Shown: positions 52,055 to 62,169 of the stretch, piece after piece | How positions within the stretch are numbered: the first letter of the stretch is position 1 | How the letters are laid out: each line of letters begins with the position of its first letter | From: Sphaerospermopsis kisseleviana NIES-73 | GTDB taxonomy: Bacteria > Cyanobacteriota > Cyanobacteriia > Cyanobacteriales > Nostocaceae | Assembly (NCBI RefSeq): GCF_002368075.1 | Contig: NZ_AP018314.1 | Coordinates: forward strand, 3,649,657 to 3,713,656 | Direction of reading: 5' to 3' | Length of the DNA: 64,000 nt | The notes under the pieces: generated by a model | Databases searched by the model: none | What the model was told of the DNA's origin: nothing | What the model saw: only the letters and a program-made list of their open reading frames with translations | Translations under genes and position numbers: made by a program

Positions 52055-52639
52055 TTACCCATTACCACTTTCAACTAAGTCTTCTGGACGAGAACCAGCA
52101 CGGGGAGCATCTGCGGGGACTCCATGGGGTTCAAGTACGCCTTTAGGTAGATAAACCAGTTCGCGCAGTGGTGTCACCATTGGATCGTCTGTCACCTTGT
52201 AGGGCAAGCGTCCTAATGCTACGCTATCGTAGTTCAATTCGTGGCGATCGTAAGTAGAAAGTTCGTATTCTTCTGTCATGGATAAACAGTTTGTGGGACA
52301 GTATTCCACGCAGTTACCACAGAAAATACAAACTCCGAAATCTATACTGTAGTGTTTGAGTTTTTTCTTCTTGGTGGCTTTGTCCATTTCCCAGTCAACT
52401 ACAGGGAGGTTAATGGGACAAACACGCACACACACTTCACAAGCAATACACTTGTCAAATTCATAGTGAATCCTACCCCGAAACCGTTCACCAGGAATCA
52501 GTTTTTCATAAGGGTATTGTACGGTAACAGGGCGGCGTTGCATGTGGTCAAAGGTGACGGATAACCCTTGTCCGATATAACGCGCTGATTGTACTGCTTC
52601 TTTGGCGTAATCACCAACTTGTTTGAGGAACTTTAGCAT
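52055..52639 (-). CDS. ndhI: NDH-1 subunit NdhI, 2x[4Fe-4S] protein
   Basis: The ATG at 52639 gives 194 residues ([20 protein letters not shown]). The upstream extension in the same frame is repeat-derived. Two ferredoxin-type motifs are visible, [12 protein letters not shown] and [12 protein letters not shown]. It carries electrons from ferredoxin into the complex at the stroma-facing arm. Confidence 0.96.
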   Translation of the reverse strand: MLKFLKQVGDYAKEAVQSARYIGQGLSVTFDHMQRRPVTVQYPYEKLIPGERFRGRIHYEFDKCIACEVCVRVCPINLPVVDWEMDKATKKKKLKHYSIDFGVCIFCGNCVEYCPTNCLSMTEEYELSTYDRHELNYDSVALGRLPYKVTDDPMVTPLRELVYLPKGVLEPHGVPADAPRAGSRPEDLVESGNG

Positions 52640-52742
52640 TTTTTGTGTCTCTTCTCTAACAATTTTGGATTTTGGATTTTGGATTTTAGATTTAAGATTC
52701 AATCCAAAATCTAAAATCTAAAATCTAAAATCTAAAATCTCT

Positions 52743-53861
52743 TTAACCACCGAAAGCGACGGGAAAGGCCAGTTTTAGTGCTGCGGTTAATAACAGGTTA
52801 ACCAAGCCAACTGGTAGTAAGAACTTCCATCCTAAATCTAGCAGTTGGTCAATCCGTACCCGTGGTACTGTCCAACGAATCAGGATGGCAAGAAATACGA
52901 GAAAATACGCTTTAAGTACGGTCATTGTGATACCTAAAGCAGCTGTGATTACTTGTAAGATGGGGTTGGTTTCACTCATTCCCAAAAAGTCACCTATCAA
53001 GCTGACGGGAATGGGAAAATGCCAACCGCCCAAATATAAAATTGCTACGAGTAGGGAAGACAGGATCAGGTTGATGTATGAACCTAAGTAAAATAAACCG
53101 AATTTCATCCCTGCGTATTCGGTTTGATATCCTGCTACCAGTTCTTCTTCCGCTTCGGGTAAGTCAAAGGGTAGACGTTCGCATTCTGCTAGGGCGGCGA
53201 TCCAGAAGATGATGAAACCTAGTGGTTGTCTCCAAACGTTCCAACCCAAAATCCCGAAGTTAGATTGTTGGTTTACGATGTCAATGGTGCTGAGGCTGTT
53301 AGACATCATGGCGATCGCTAATACACTCAACGCCAATGGTATTTCATAACTGATTGATTGTGCTGCTGCCCGCAAACCCCCTAACAGGGAGTATTTATTA
53401 TTAGATGCGTAACCAGCCATTAATAAGCCTATGGGCTGAATACTGGATAATGCAATCCACAAAAATACGCCCATACCGACGTTAGTAATCACGATATTCT
53501 CCCCAAAGGGAACAATCAAAAATGATAAAAATACCGGAATTACAACTATTATTGGACCAATGGTAAACAACCAGGGATCTGCTTTGGCTGGTACGATATC
53601 TTCTTTAAAGATCAGCTTGAGACCATCGGCTACAGGCACTAACAAACCAAATGGACCTTGATATTCAGGACCAATCCGTTGCTGTGCGGCCGCAGAAATT
53701 TTCCGTTCTAGCCAGGTTGCAACCAGTACACCTACTGTTGCCCCAATCAGCATCAGGATCATTGGTAATGGCATCCACAGGGCTTTGGCTGCCCCTGCTG
53801 GTATGCCCAAATCCTTGACGGATTCAATAAAAGTTCCTTGAAGGTCAATTCCTGCATTCAT
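52743..53861 (-). CDS. ndhA: NDH-1 subunit NdhA (NuoH homologue)
   Basis: The ATG at 53861 gives 372 residues ([21 protein letters not shown]), the usual NdhA start; a further ATG eight codons upstream is less likely. About eight helices. Conserved loops include [21 protein letters not shown] and [24 protein letters not shown]. It forms the quinone site at the junction of the two arms. First gene of the ndhA-I-G-E cluster. Confidence 0.96.
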   Translation of the reverse strand: MNAGIDLQGTFIESVKDLGIPAGAAKALWMPLPMILMLIGATVGVLVATWLERKISAAAQQRIGPEYQGPFGLLVPVADGLKLIFKEDIVPAKADPWLFTIGPIIVVIPVFLSFLIVPFGENIVITNVGMGVFLWIALSSIQPIGLLMAGYASNNKYSLLGGLRAAAQSISYEIPLALSVLAIAMMSNSLSTIDIVNQQSNFGILGWNVWRQPLGFIIFWIAALAECERLPFDLPEAEEELVAGYQTEYAGMKFGLFYLGSYINLILSSLLVAILYLGGWHFPIPVSLIGDFLGMSETNPILQVITAALGITMTVLKAYFLVFLAILIRWTVPRVRIDQLLDLGWKFLLPVGLVNLLLTAALKLAFPVAFGG

Positions 53862-53885
53862 GTTTGCTACTCTGTAATTCGTCAA

Positions 53886-54486
53886 TTCGTCTACTCATAG
53901 TAAATTCACAAATATTATTTAATTTAATATCTGTAAATTTACTGTTGAAGAATCTCTATTGAGATGATGCGTGATTGTAGAATTGTAGATTTGTTGCTAA
54001 TTCCTGAGTTTAGTATATCCTTTGATGGTTTTACCCTTTTGATCCCAGATGACAACTTCTGCTTATGGTTGAGATTGAGATTGGTGATTAGGGATTGGTG
54101 ATTGGGAAAAACCTCTTTCCTACTCCTCTTCCTGTTCTCTTCTTACTGTCACCTGTCACCTGTCACCTATTCTTCTGACAAGACTCTGACAAGACAAAGT
54201 TACCGTCCCCAAATTGGTAACGGTTTTCTATTCTATGCAAATTGTCTGATTTTCCTGTACAGCAGGTTGTGATGACAATGCCAATTCCAGATTATCCATG
54301 TAAATTCGAGATTTTTGATTGTCAACCTCATCAAGCTGACAGATGACACTTATCAATCTGTCCACTTGAGAGCATCAATCTAGAATCTCAAATCTAAAAT
54401 TGGGTATTTATCACCTATTCCCAGGAAAATACCTCATAACTGTCACCTGTCACCTGTCAACTTTTACCTGTCACCTTCCCAGGTAG
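53886..54486. other. Intergenic region, no gene
   Basis: About 600 bases between gltA and ndhA, both leftward. It holds several TCACCTG heptamers (near 54148 and 54441), GATTGGTGATTGGG-type heptamers and AT-rich DNA. The ndhA promoter is expected in its left part. No ORF or RNA gene is supported. Confidence 0.55.
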
Positions 54487-55623
54487 TTAACGCTGCTCAA
54501 TGGGAGTATAAGGAACTTCGTGAAGACCGTTATAGACTTGAGTGGGTCGGAAAATCCGGTTTTCTTCAAGTTGTTCTTTCCAGTGTGCTAACCAACCTGC
54601 AACACGGGCGATCGCAAATACTGGTGTAAACAAATCTGTGGGAATTCCCATTTTCCTATACACTAAACCAGAATAAAAGTCAACATTAGGATAAATTCCT
54701 TTACTGCCAACTTTTTCGGCCATTACCCTTTCTACTTCCTGGGCAATTTCATAAAACTTGTCGTAGCCGAATTTCTCGAACAATTGCACCGCTAAACGTT
54801 GTAATATTGTGGCTCTAGGATCTTTTACCTTATACACGCGGTGTCCAAATCCCATGATTTTGGCTTTTCTTTGTAGACGATCTTCGATATAGGGGCGAAC
54901 GTTATCTACAGATCCGATTTCTTCTAACATCTGTATTACTTCTTCGTTTGCTCCACCGTGCAATGGTCCGCCTAATGTCCCTACTGCACTAGCTACAACT
55001 GCATAGGGATCGGTTAAGGTGGAAGCTGTGACTCGCGCACTAAAGGTAGAAGCATTCATTGTATGCTCAACGTGCAGAATTAAGCAGATATCAAAAATCC
55101 GCGCTGCTAGGGGGTCAGGTTCTTTTTCATTGAGCATATACAAGAAGTTGGCGGCATAATCTAAGTCATCCCTTGGTTTTACAGGATCATTTCCTTTCCG
55201 CATCAACTGGAACGCTGCTACCATTGTGGGAATTGTGGCTACTAACCGGACTACAGAATTACGAATGTAGACAGGATTATGTAAGTCACGACGAGAATAA
55301 AATAAACCCAAGGCAGCAGCAGAGGCTTGGAGAGCATCCATTGGATGACCACTTTCGGGAAAACATTTCATCATGTCCCGAATACGATATTTTATCCGTC
55401 TGTGAGCGTTAACTTCACTCTCAAAAGCTGTCAATTCTTCTTTGCTGGGCAATTTTCCCCAGATTAAAAGATAAGCAGTTTCTAGGAAGGTACTTTTTTC
55501 TGCTAATTCTTCGATCCGAATGCCCCGATACTCTAGTATTCCCTTTTGCCCGTCTACATGACTAATGCTAGACTGGGCTGCGGGAATGCCTTCTAAACCA
55601 GGCTTATATTCGCACACCGTCAT
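54487..55623 (-). CDS. gltA: Citrate synthase
   Basis: A 378-residue enzyme with the active-site segments HVEHTMNASTFSARV, GGPLHGGANE and MGFGHRVYK. It condenses oxaloacetate with acetyl-CoA and starts the route to 2-oxoglutarate, the skeleton for nitrogen assimilation and the NtcA signal in these organisms. Length fits the short prokaryotic form. Confidence 0.96.
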   Translation of the reverse strand: MTVCEYKPGLEGIPAAQSSISHVDGQKGILEYRGIRIEELAEKSTFLETAYLLIWGKLPSKEELTAFESEVNAHRRIKYRIRDMMKCFPESGHPMDALQASAAALGLFYSRRDLHNPVYIRNSVVRLVATIPTMVAAFQLMRKGNDPVKPRDDLDYAANFLYMLNEKEPDPLAARIFDICLILHVEHTMNASTFSARVTASTLTDPYAVVASAVGTLGGPLHGGANEEVIQMLEEIGSVDNVRPYIEDRLQRKAKIMGFGHRVYKVKDPRATILQRLAVQLFEKFGYDKFYEIAQEVERVMAEKVGSKGIYPNVDFYSGLVYRKMGIPTDLFTPVFAIARVAGWLAHWKEQLEENRIFRPTQVYNGLHEVPYTPIEQR

Positions 55624-55735
55624 GGCTACACCACTTGCTTTGTGAAATATCTGAACACGCTAACTTACCAGAGATTCTTTTCACTATAACAGTTGCCGAT
55701 TTAACAACTATTTTATGCGAAAGCTCGAAAAACTG

Positions 55736-56230
55736 TTATAGTAGGTACTTGGGAGGTGTCAACCAGAACATTTGACTACGACCCACAGGAGAACCATCAT
55801 CTGGTACTTTTATTCCGATCATACCTGCTTTTTTAAGGACGAGTTGTTCTTTTGCTTCACCCCAAAGGAGAATTTCAGCCCAATTAGTTAAACAGGGTTC
55901 ATGTCCCACCAGTGCTAGTTGGGTATTTTGAGGATATTTTCTCGGTTCTAACCAGTCTCTTAGCCACCATTGAAGATCGCCTTCAAAGCTGAGATGATCT
56001 GAGGTTTCTAACTGAGAACTTAATCCGGCTGCCATGAGTATTTCTGCTGTTTGTTGGGCGCGGACTAGGGGACTAGTGAGGATTAAATCAAATTTAAAAC
56101 CAAGTCTTATTAATCTTTGGGCTACTTTTGCGGTTTTTTGTCTGCCTTCTTGGGTGAGCGATCGCGCTTCATCTTTTAGCCCTAGTTGATGTTCTTCGGC
56201 GATACCGTGACGGATTAAATATAGTTCCAT
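55736..56230 (-). CDS. sixA: Phosphohistidine phosphatase SixA
   Basis: A 164-residue histidine-phosphatase-fold protein beginning MELYLIRHGIAEEHQLG with the catalytic R-H-G (7-9). LTSPLVRAQQTAEIL and LVGHEPCL supply the other site residues. SixA dephosphorylates phosphohistidine of HPt proteins in the best-studied case. Confidence 0.92.
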   Translation of the reverse strand: MELYLIRHGIAEEHQLGLKDEARSLTQEGRQKTAKVAQRLIRLGFKFDLILTSPLVRAQQTAEILMAAGLSSQLETSDHLSFEGDLQWWLRDWLEPRKYPQNTQLALVGHEPCLTNWAEILLWGEAKEQLVLKKAGMIGIKVPDDGSPVGRSQMFWLTPPKYLL

Positions 56231-56348
56231 AAATTTTCTACGGTAATCACCGTAATCACTGTAAAAATCATTAAAATTTCCTCAGAATATATGTCAATAT
56301 ATTAATATGCAGAATCAATATATACAAAGTTAAACCCAAAAAACAGCA

Positions 56349-57317
56349 ATGACCTATTTAGAAACCGCAGCCCAATTTTACAGCGAAGTTGCTCAAACAC
56401 CAGAAGTAGGACTTTGTTGTGTCCAAAGTACACCCCTGCAACTACCAGGATTAAAAATTCCTTTAGTCATGCAGGAAATGAATTATGGCTGCGGAACTAC
56501 CGTTCATACTAACGAATTAGCAAACCAACCTACAGTATTATATGTTGGTGTTGGTGGTGGTTTAGAAGCTTTACAATTTGCTTATTTTTCCCGTCGTCCT
56601 GGTGCTGTCATCGCAGTTGAACCAGTAGCAGAAATGCGAGAAGCTGCGACAAGAAATTTAGAAATTGCTGCCCAAGAAAATCCTTGGTTTGATCCTAGTT
56701 TTGTGGAAATTATTGCCGGGGATGCTTTTAATTTACCTGTCAATGATGCCTCTGTTGATATAGTCGCCCAAAATTGTCTTTTTAATATCTTTGAACCTGC
56801 TGATTTAACCCGCGCTTTAAAAGCAGCATATCGAGTTTTAAAACCCAGTGGCAGATTACAAATGAGTGACCCCATTGCTACCCGTCCTATTCCCCAACAT
56901 TTACGACAAGATGAAAGATTAAGGGCAATGTGTTTATCCGGTGCGCTCACTTATGAAGAATATACACAATTAATTATCAATGCTGGATTTGGACAAATAG
57001 AAATTCGCGCCCGTCGTCCCTATAGATTATTAGATAAACAAACTTATAACCTGGAAGAAAATCTACTTTTGGAAAGTCTTGATTCCGTTTCTTTTAAGGT
57101 GCAAATTCCTGAAGACGGTGCTTGTATTTTCACAGGTAAAACAGCGATTTATGCAGGTTCAGAATTATTTTTTGATGATGGAGCAGGACATATTTTACAA
57201 AGGGGTATTCCCGCCGCAGTTTGTGATAAAACGGCTGCTAAATTGGGAAATTTGAAACCAGAAGAAATCATGATTACTGATTCTACTTGGTATTATGATG
57301 GTGGTGGTTGTTGTTAG
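56349..57317 (+). CDS. arsM: Arsenite methyltransferase of arsenosugar pathway (ArsM)
   Basis: A 322-residue SAM-dependent methyltransferase with VLYVGVGGGLEALQFA (SAM loop) and a DIVAQNCLFNIF segment. Arsenic-binding cysteines are expected in GLCCVQ, NYGCGTT and the MCLSGALTYEEY loop, and it ends in GGGCC. The extended C-terminal domain separates this cyanobacterial form from short ArsM. The next gene is the radical SAM partner, and together they make the arsenosugar precursor. Confidence 0.9.
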   Translation: MTYLETAAQFYSEVAQTPEVGLCCVQSTPLQLPGLKIPLVMQEMNYGCGTTVHTNELANQPTVLYVGVGGGLEALQFAYFSRRPGAVIAVEPVAEMREAATRNLEIAAQENPWFDPSFVEIIAGDAFNLPVNDASVDIVAQNCLFNIFEPADLTRALKAAYRVLKPSGRLQMSDPIATRPIPQHLRQDERLRAMCLSGALTYEEYTQLIINAGFGQIEIRARRPYRLLDKQTYNLEENLLLESLDSVSFKVQIPEDGACIFTGKTAIYAGSELFFDDGAGHILQRGIPAAVCDKTAAKLGNLKPEEIMITDSTWYYDGGGCC

Positions 57318-57416
57318 GGAATTTTTTATAATTATATTCTCTGTTTTGTGGTTTGGTGTTTGATGATTTTTCAGAGTATCGAACCACAGAGAGACACAGA
57401 ACGCAGAGAAAAAAAA

Positions 57417-57444
57417 GTAGGGGTAATTCATGAATCACCCCTAC
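57417..57444. repeat. 28-bp palindrome, second copy
   Basis: A copy of the palindrome at 48798 with GAATCACCCC in place of GAATTGCCCC. It lies in the arsM-arsS gap. Confidence 0.75.
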
Positions 57445-57486
57445 GCAATCATCGGAAAGTTTTAATATGAGGTTTTTTAGGTATTA

Positions 57487-58479
57487 ATGATGGTAAAAAT
57501 AGCGGTTACTCCTTTTCACAAACAACTTAATTCAGCTTTAGTTAAGCAAAAAATTCAGGTTTTACAAGTCAATCTCGGTAAACGTTGTAATCTTGCTTGT
57601 TCTCATTGTCATGTGGAAGCAAGTCCTAAAAGAACTGAGGAACTTTCCCCAGCAGTTTGTCAAGATTTAATTGATTTTATTCATAAATTTCCTGAAATTA
57701 AAATTGTTGATTTGACTGGGGGCGCACCAGAGATGAATTATGGTTTTAAACCATTGGTGGAAGCTGCGAGAAAAGCAGGTAAACAAGTAATTGTTAGATC
57801 AAATTTAACAATCTTTTTTGTGGAAGGTTTTGCAGATATTCCTGACTTTTTAGCTAAAAATCAAGTGCGTGTTGTTGCTTCTCTTCCCTGTTATTTAGCT
57901 GATAATGTGGATAAAATGCGGGGTCATGGTGTTTTTGTTCAGTCTATTCAAGCTTTACAATGGTTAAATAAATTGGGTTATGGTCAAGATGCAAATTTAA
58001 TTTTAGATTTGGTTTATAATCCTCAGTTACCAAAGGATGAAAATTTTTCTTTAACTCCAGATCAAAAAAATCTTCAACTAGCTTATAAAAATTTCTTACA
58101 AGAACATTTTGATATTGTCTTTAATAACTTATTGACTATTACTAACTTACCTGTAGGAAGAACTAAGTTATATTTAGAACGTAAACATCTTTATAAACAA
58201 TATTTGCAGTTTTTAGAATCACATTTTAACCCTGACACCGTTGATAATTTAATGTGTCGTGAGGAAATTTCTGTTGATTATTTGGGTAATGTTTATGATT
58301 GCGATTTTAACCAAATGATGAATTTACCAGCAAGAACTCAAAATGGTGAAACTTTGACAATTAGTAAATTATTAGAACTTGGTAGTTTAGATGTCATCAA
58401 AGAAGTACAAACTGCTGATTATTGTTATGGTTGTACTGCTGGATGTGGTTCTAGTTGTGGTGGTGCTTTAGTAGAATGA
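57487..58479 (+). CDS. arsS: Radical SAM protein ArsS of arsenosugar biosynthesis
   Basis: A 330-residue protein with the radical SAM motif CNLACSHC (about 33-40) and the GGAPEMNY segment. A C-terminal cysteine-rich SPASM-like region has LMCREEISVDYLGNVYDCDFN and DYCYGCTAGCGSSCGG. It is proposed to move the adenosyl group to dimethylarsinous acid after ArsM. Adjacent to arsM and co-directional, 169 bp apart. The start may be the first or second of two consecutive ATGs. Confidence 0.9.
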   Translation: MMVKIAVTPFHKQLNSALVKQKIQVLQVNLGKRCNLACSHCHVEASPKRTEELSPAVCQDLIDFIHKFPEIKIVDLTGGAPEMNYGFKPLVEAARKAGKQVIVRSNLTIFFVEGFADIPDFLAKNQVRVVASLPCYLADNVDKMRGHGVFVQSIQALQWLNKLGYGQDANLILDLVYNPQLPKDENFSLTPDQKNLQLAYKNFLQEHFDIVFNNLLTITNLPVGRTKLYLERKHLYKQYLQFLESHFNPDTVDNLMCREEISVDYLGNVYDCDFNQMMNLPARTQNGETLTISKLLELGSLDVIKEVQTADYCYGCTAGCGSSCGGALVE

Positions 58480-58618
58480 ATCACTGATAGCTGATAGCTA
58501 AATCCTCAAATAACCTGTTACTAAAAAAATTCTGTTACCAAAATTGATACGAGTATCCCCATTCTTGATTTGGTGATCTATGATGGAGTTAGTTAAGCTC
58601 CTCACACCATACCGAAAG

Positions 58619-58653
58619 CCGTGACACCAACTATCTTGGTTCGCGGTTTTTTC
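58619..58653 (+). terminator. Rho-independent terminator after arsS
   Basis: CCGTGACACCAA and TTGGTTCGCGG form an imperfect stem around CTATC, followed by a run of six T. It lies about 140 bp after arsS, and just before the convergent DUF29 gene. Confidence 0.65.
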
Positions 58654-58676
58654 TTATTGTACACTTAACTATACAG

Positions 58677-59156
58677 TTACAAACCATAAAAATCTTCATT
58701 TAATATTTGCTCTAGGGAAAATGGACAAGTATGAGGATATTCAATCTCATCAGGAACACGAACCCCAAAAGCAGCTAATTTACCTTCTTTAATAGCTAAT
58801 TTTCGAGATTGAGGATATGCTTGCTCAATTGCTTCAGGAAGAAAATTTTTGAGAGATGGGGTATCTTGTAAATTGTTCAAAACTCGCTGACGGTGTTCAA
58901 TAACTGAGTTGTACCAACTCATTTTCATGGTATCTGGAGCATCAAATTGAACTTTTAATTTCAGCAAATGAGCTAATAGAATCATTAGATTACTTTTAAG
59001 AGCATTCTTTTCTGATTTCCCCAAGTTTGTTAATTCCTCAATCAAATTCTCTATATCTAGTGATTCAAATTCACGTTTTTGTAAATTCTGAATTGTTGTA
59101 TCAATCCAAACTTGAAAATCCTGTTCGTAAAGATATTTCATCATAGAATTGCTCAC
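58677..59156 (-). CDS. DUF29 family protein
   Basis: A 159-residue protein with YLYEQDFQVWIDTTIQNLQKREFESLDIENLIEELTNLGKSEKNAL, the DUF29 core, then LLAHLLKLK and FLPEAIEQAYPQSRKLA. The family is abundant in cyanobacteria and has no known function. The start may be the Met at position 5 or 6. Confidence 0.9.
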   Translation of the reverse strand: MSNSMMKYLYEQDFQVWIDTTIQNLQKREFESLDIENLIEELTNLGKSEKNALKSNLMILLAHLLKLKVQFDAPDTMKMSWYNSVIEHRQRVLNNLQDTPSLKNFLPEAIEQAYPQSRKLAIKEGKLAAFGVRVPDEIEYPHTCPFSLEQILNEDFYGL

Positions 59157-59304
59157 ATTTTAATGATGATAAATAAGATTGCATATCAATGAGGTACGCA
59201 ATCTCAATTAAAACCTATACACAAAGCCAGTTTTACTCCTGCCTTATTTACCCCCAACCTCACAACGGATGGGGAATGAGGGGATTTTTACCGAAACAGG
59301 GTAA

Positions 59305-60636
59305 TTAAGACTGAATTGGGTTATCTTTAGGATTTACCAATTTCAATAATTTCTGCTTAATTTGAGCATCAAAAACTTCCCATTTCATTTTCGCATAAGC
59401 AGAATTTTCGTTACCGCCAGATAAGAATCCCATCGGAATCTCAAAGCCACCTGCACCAGTGCGTCCACCACCAAAAAACCGTCCTGTGCTATCTTGTCCA
59501 AAGGCTTCTTTGATAAATTCGTCAGGATCTAAGGTAAGTTTTGTGGTTCTCAGAGAACCTATGACTACTTCTAGTTCGTCATCTTCATCGTGAACTATGC
59601 CGTACACTACAGCAGTATGCACGTTTTCTTCTGTCACCAGAAAATCAGCTGCTTGGGGTATAGCATCTCGGTCGTCGTAGCGTAAATAACCTACACCAGC
59701 TATGGAAAAGTTATTTTGGACAATGCGATTTTTGAGCGATCGCTCGATCACATCCATTACACGCTTAGAACGATTGGCTTGTAAAATGGCATTGAGCAAC
59801 TGAGCATCATAAAACCTGCTCAGGTAAGCAGCTGCCATAAAATCTTCTTCTTGCGCTTGCATTAACCGATTGGTGTCTGAGCGCAAACCGTGCATTAAAG
59901 CAGTTGCACATTTTACGTGCTGGCTCAGACTGCTATCTAATGTGAGTAAACCCGATTGTAAATACTGTGTAAAGATTGTGGCAGTTGCTCGTACATAAGG
60001 ACGAACATCGGTAAACTCAGCTTTCAGTTCTCCTTGCAAGCTATGATGATCAACCAGCACGACTAGGGGAAGTCCAGCCTGTTGTACTGCTGCTAGTAAT
60101 TGAGATGTAGTTCCCTGATTATCAATCAACACAAACCCTTGATAAGATAACAAATCTTTACTTTTTAGGGTTTGCATTGTCCAGCGTTGAGCAGGTAAAG
60201 TAGTTAGCTTAACCAAGGCAATATTCTCCTGATGGCTGAGAGTGCCAGCATAAATTATTTCACATTTGATATCGTATTGTTGGGCAATTAGTTGGTAAGC
60301 CCAAGCACAAGAAAGAGCATCAGGGTCAGGAAAATCTTGTAGAATTACCAGATGGCGCTCATGTCTATGGTTGAGCAGGGTTTTTTGTAACTCTTCTGAC
60401 TTCTGAATCGCCAGGGAATTGCCACGTTGAGCTAAATAGATACCTCCATCACCATTTGCTGCTGCCCCATTTGCTGCTGGCAAGGAAGGCCGGGTAAGTG
60501 GTGGAAGTTCAAGAGCATCTCTCTCTATTTCTACTTCCTCCCCATTCGGCTCTGTGGTCAATGAAAAGCCCTCAAATTGAGTAACGGGAGAATTCAAGTA
60601 CATAGGGAATTTAGTTTTCAGCTTGGTGGCTTCCAC
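59305..60636 (-). CDS. DHH-family phosphoesterase
   Basis: A 443-residue protein with VILQDFPDPDALSCAWAY (first metal motif), GFVLIDNQG, VVLVDHHSLQGE (DHH) and the C-terminal DHHA1 region GRFFGGGRTGAGGFEIPMGF. It is related to nanoRNase/pAp phosphatases and to GdpP-type domains. The first 70 residues are an extra region without a known domain. The substrate is probably a short nucleotide, which is inference from the family. Confidence 0.9.
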   Translation of the reverse strand: MEATKLKTKFPMYLNSPVTQFEGFSLTTEPNGEEVEIERDALELPPLTRPSLPAANGAAANGDGGIYLAQRGNSLAIQKSEELQKTLLNHRHERHLVILQDFPDPDALSCAWAYQLIAQQYDIKCEIIYAGTLSHQENIALVKLTTLPAQRWTMQTLKSKDLLSYQGFVLIDNQGTTSQLLAAVQQAGLPLVVLVDHHSLQGELKAEFTDVRPYVRATATIFTQYLQSGLLTLDSSLSQHVKCATALMHGLRSDTNRLMQAQEEDFMAAAYLSRFYDAQLLNAILQANRSKRVMDVIERSLKNRIVQNNFSIAGVGYLRYDDRDAIPQAADFLVTEENVHTAVVYGIVHDEDDELEVVIGSLRTTKLTLDPDEFIKEAFGQDSTGRFFGGGRTGAGGFEIPMGFLSGGNENSAYAKMKWEVFDAQIKQKLLKLVNPKDNPIQS

Positions 60637-61316
60637 CAGTTATGCTCTGGCTCGTCCACACATTAAGATCTTGACAGAAATCTACAGCTTTGGCACGGCA
60701 TCATGTTTGTCTATGTTTTGTCAAGCCCACTAGTCAGGGATTGCTGACCGGGAATTTGAGATTTGAGATTTGAGATTTGAGATTTGAGATTTTAGATTAA
60801 AAAAATTTGGTACAGGTCTAGGTCTTTCAGGACGGAAAAATACTCGCTGCGCTTTTTCTTATAACCCAGCAACTTTTTCTTAAAAGCTGATTTTAACTTC
60901 AATATTTATCTCAGTTTGGGTATTGTAACGTTTTTTAGTATACACAGTTTCGGAATTTTACAATACTTACTATCTAAATATATTTATTATGTTTTCTCAG
61001 CCATTAACAACTATTTTCCTCAAAAATATACCTTCAAGCTTAATTTTGTGATGATTGGGAATAATTTATAGTGACAATGATCCATGCCTCAAAAAATGAG
61101 GTATAATAGTAAATCTGTGTTTGTGTTGTCTCGCTGGAATTTAAACAAACAATCCTTCCAGCTTTGGGGAATGCCCCTGAAAAGCTGCAAAAAAAACACT
61201 CACCAAGGGCAAATTTAACCCTCAACTTGTGGTATACTGTGTTGACCAAGGTCAAACAGCAACACCTACAGGTGAAGACTCATTCCCCTGCTGTCTCAAT
61301 TATTTCTGTGTTAATG
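60637..61316. other. 680-bp intergenic region with heptamer array
   Basis: ATTTGAG heptamers are repeated at about 60752-60798. A TGAGGTATAATAG motif near 61098 could be a rightward -10 region, and GGGGAATGCCCC lies near 61168. No gene is readable, and the ORF from 61164 lies opposite the HNH gene and is not credible. A short RNA cannot be excluded. Confidence 0.5.
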
Positions 61317-61814
61317 TCAAAGTCCTATCACATATTTTTGCCACTCCTGATGAAGTCCACTCTTGAGATGTTTTGTCACCTCAAAATAGAGGCTACTGTA
61401 TGGTTGACGGGGTGGATGGCGCAAAGGCATCCGGGCTTCTTGAGGTGTACGACAGCCTTTTTTGACGTTGCAGCGTACACAGGCAGTAACGATGTTTTCC
61501 CAGGTGTCACCTCCTCCACGCGATCGCGGCATTACATGATCTAGGGTCAACTCATCACCTGTGTAGCCACAGTATTGACAAGTATGCCCATCTCGATGCA
61601 ATATATTTCGGCGCGTCAGAGGAATTTCTTTATAGGGAACACGCACGTAATGACGCAACCGGATTACGGTTGGCAGAGGAAAATCCGAGTAGAGGAATTT
61701 GCCGTTGTGTTCTACGTGTTCTGCCTTGCCTTTTATCAACAAAACTATGGCACGTCGCCAACTCGTGATGTTGAGCGGTTCGTAGGAGGCGTTTAGGACT
61801 AAAACCTTCCCCAT
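61317..61814 (-). CDS. HNH endonuclease family protein
   Basis: A 165-residue protein starting MGKVLVLNASYEPLNITSWRRA with a zinc-bound HNH domain (CQYCGYTGDELTLDHVMPRSRGGGDTWENIVTACVRCNVKKG, about 78-119). This form is widely conserved as a stand-alone gene in cyanobacteria. The target is unknown. Confidence 0.92.
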   Translation of the reverse strand: MGKVLVLNASYEPLNITSWRRAIVLLIKGKAEHVEHNGKFLYSDFPLPTVIRLRHYVRVPYKEIPLTRRNILHRDGHTCQYCGYTGDELTLDHVMPRSRGGGDTWENIVTACVRCNVKKGCRTPQEARMPLRHPPRQPYSSLYFEVTKHLKSGLHQEWQKYVIGL

Positions 61815-62169
61815 TGATATTAGCTCAAGGTATTAGTTTTAGATATTTTAACACAAATATACCTTTCTGGGGAGATGAGAATAATTTATACTTCCTTAAT
61901 AATTTGGTTGCAGGTGATTGGGGACTGGGGACTGGTGACTGGGGATACAATGAAAGGATTTTGGATTTTGGATTGTTTTTGTCAATTCCAATCTAAAATC
62001 TAAAATCTAAAATCTAAAATCTAAAATTATTCTGACTCCTGACTACTTGTACAAACTCCCGGATCAACGGTACACTTTGCTGATTAAATTGATATGGCTT
62101 TAAGGGGCAAAAATTAGCACAGTCGGAGCGTCTGGAAGCTTTGCAGTGGTGTGATAGGAGTGAAGAGGA
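61815..62169. other. Intergenic region with short tandem repeats
   Basis: GGGGACT heptamers lie at about 61918-61942 and TCTAAAA heptamers at about 61993-62028, similar to those beside ndhI. The rest should contain the alr promoter. No ORF. Confidence 0.55.

Noticed and set aside
61164..61544. 126-codon plus-strand ORF
   Set aside because: It lies mostly opposite the clear HNH gene, and its translation has no recognisable pattern.
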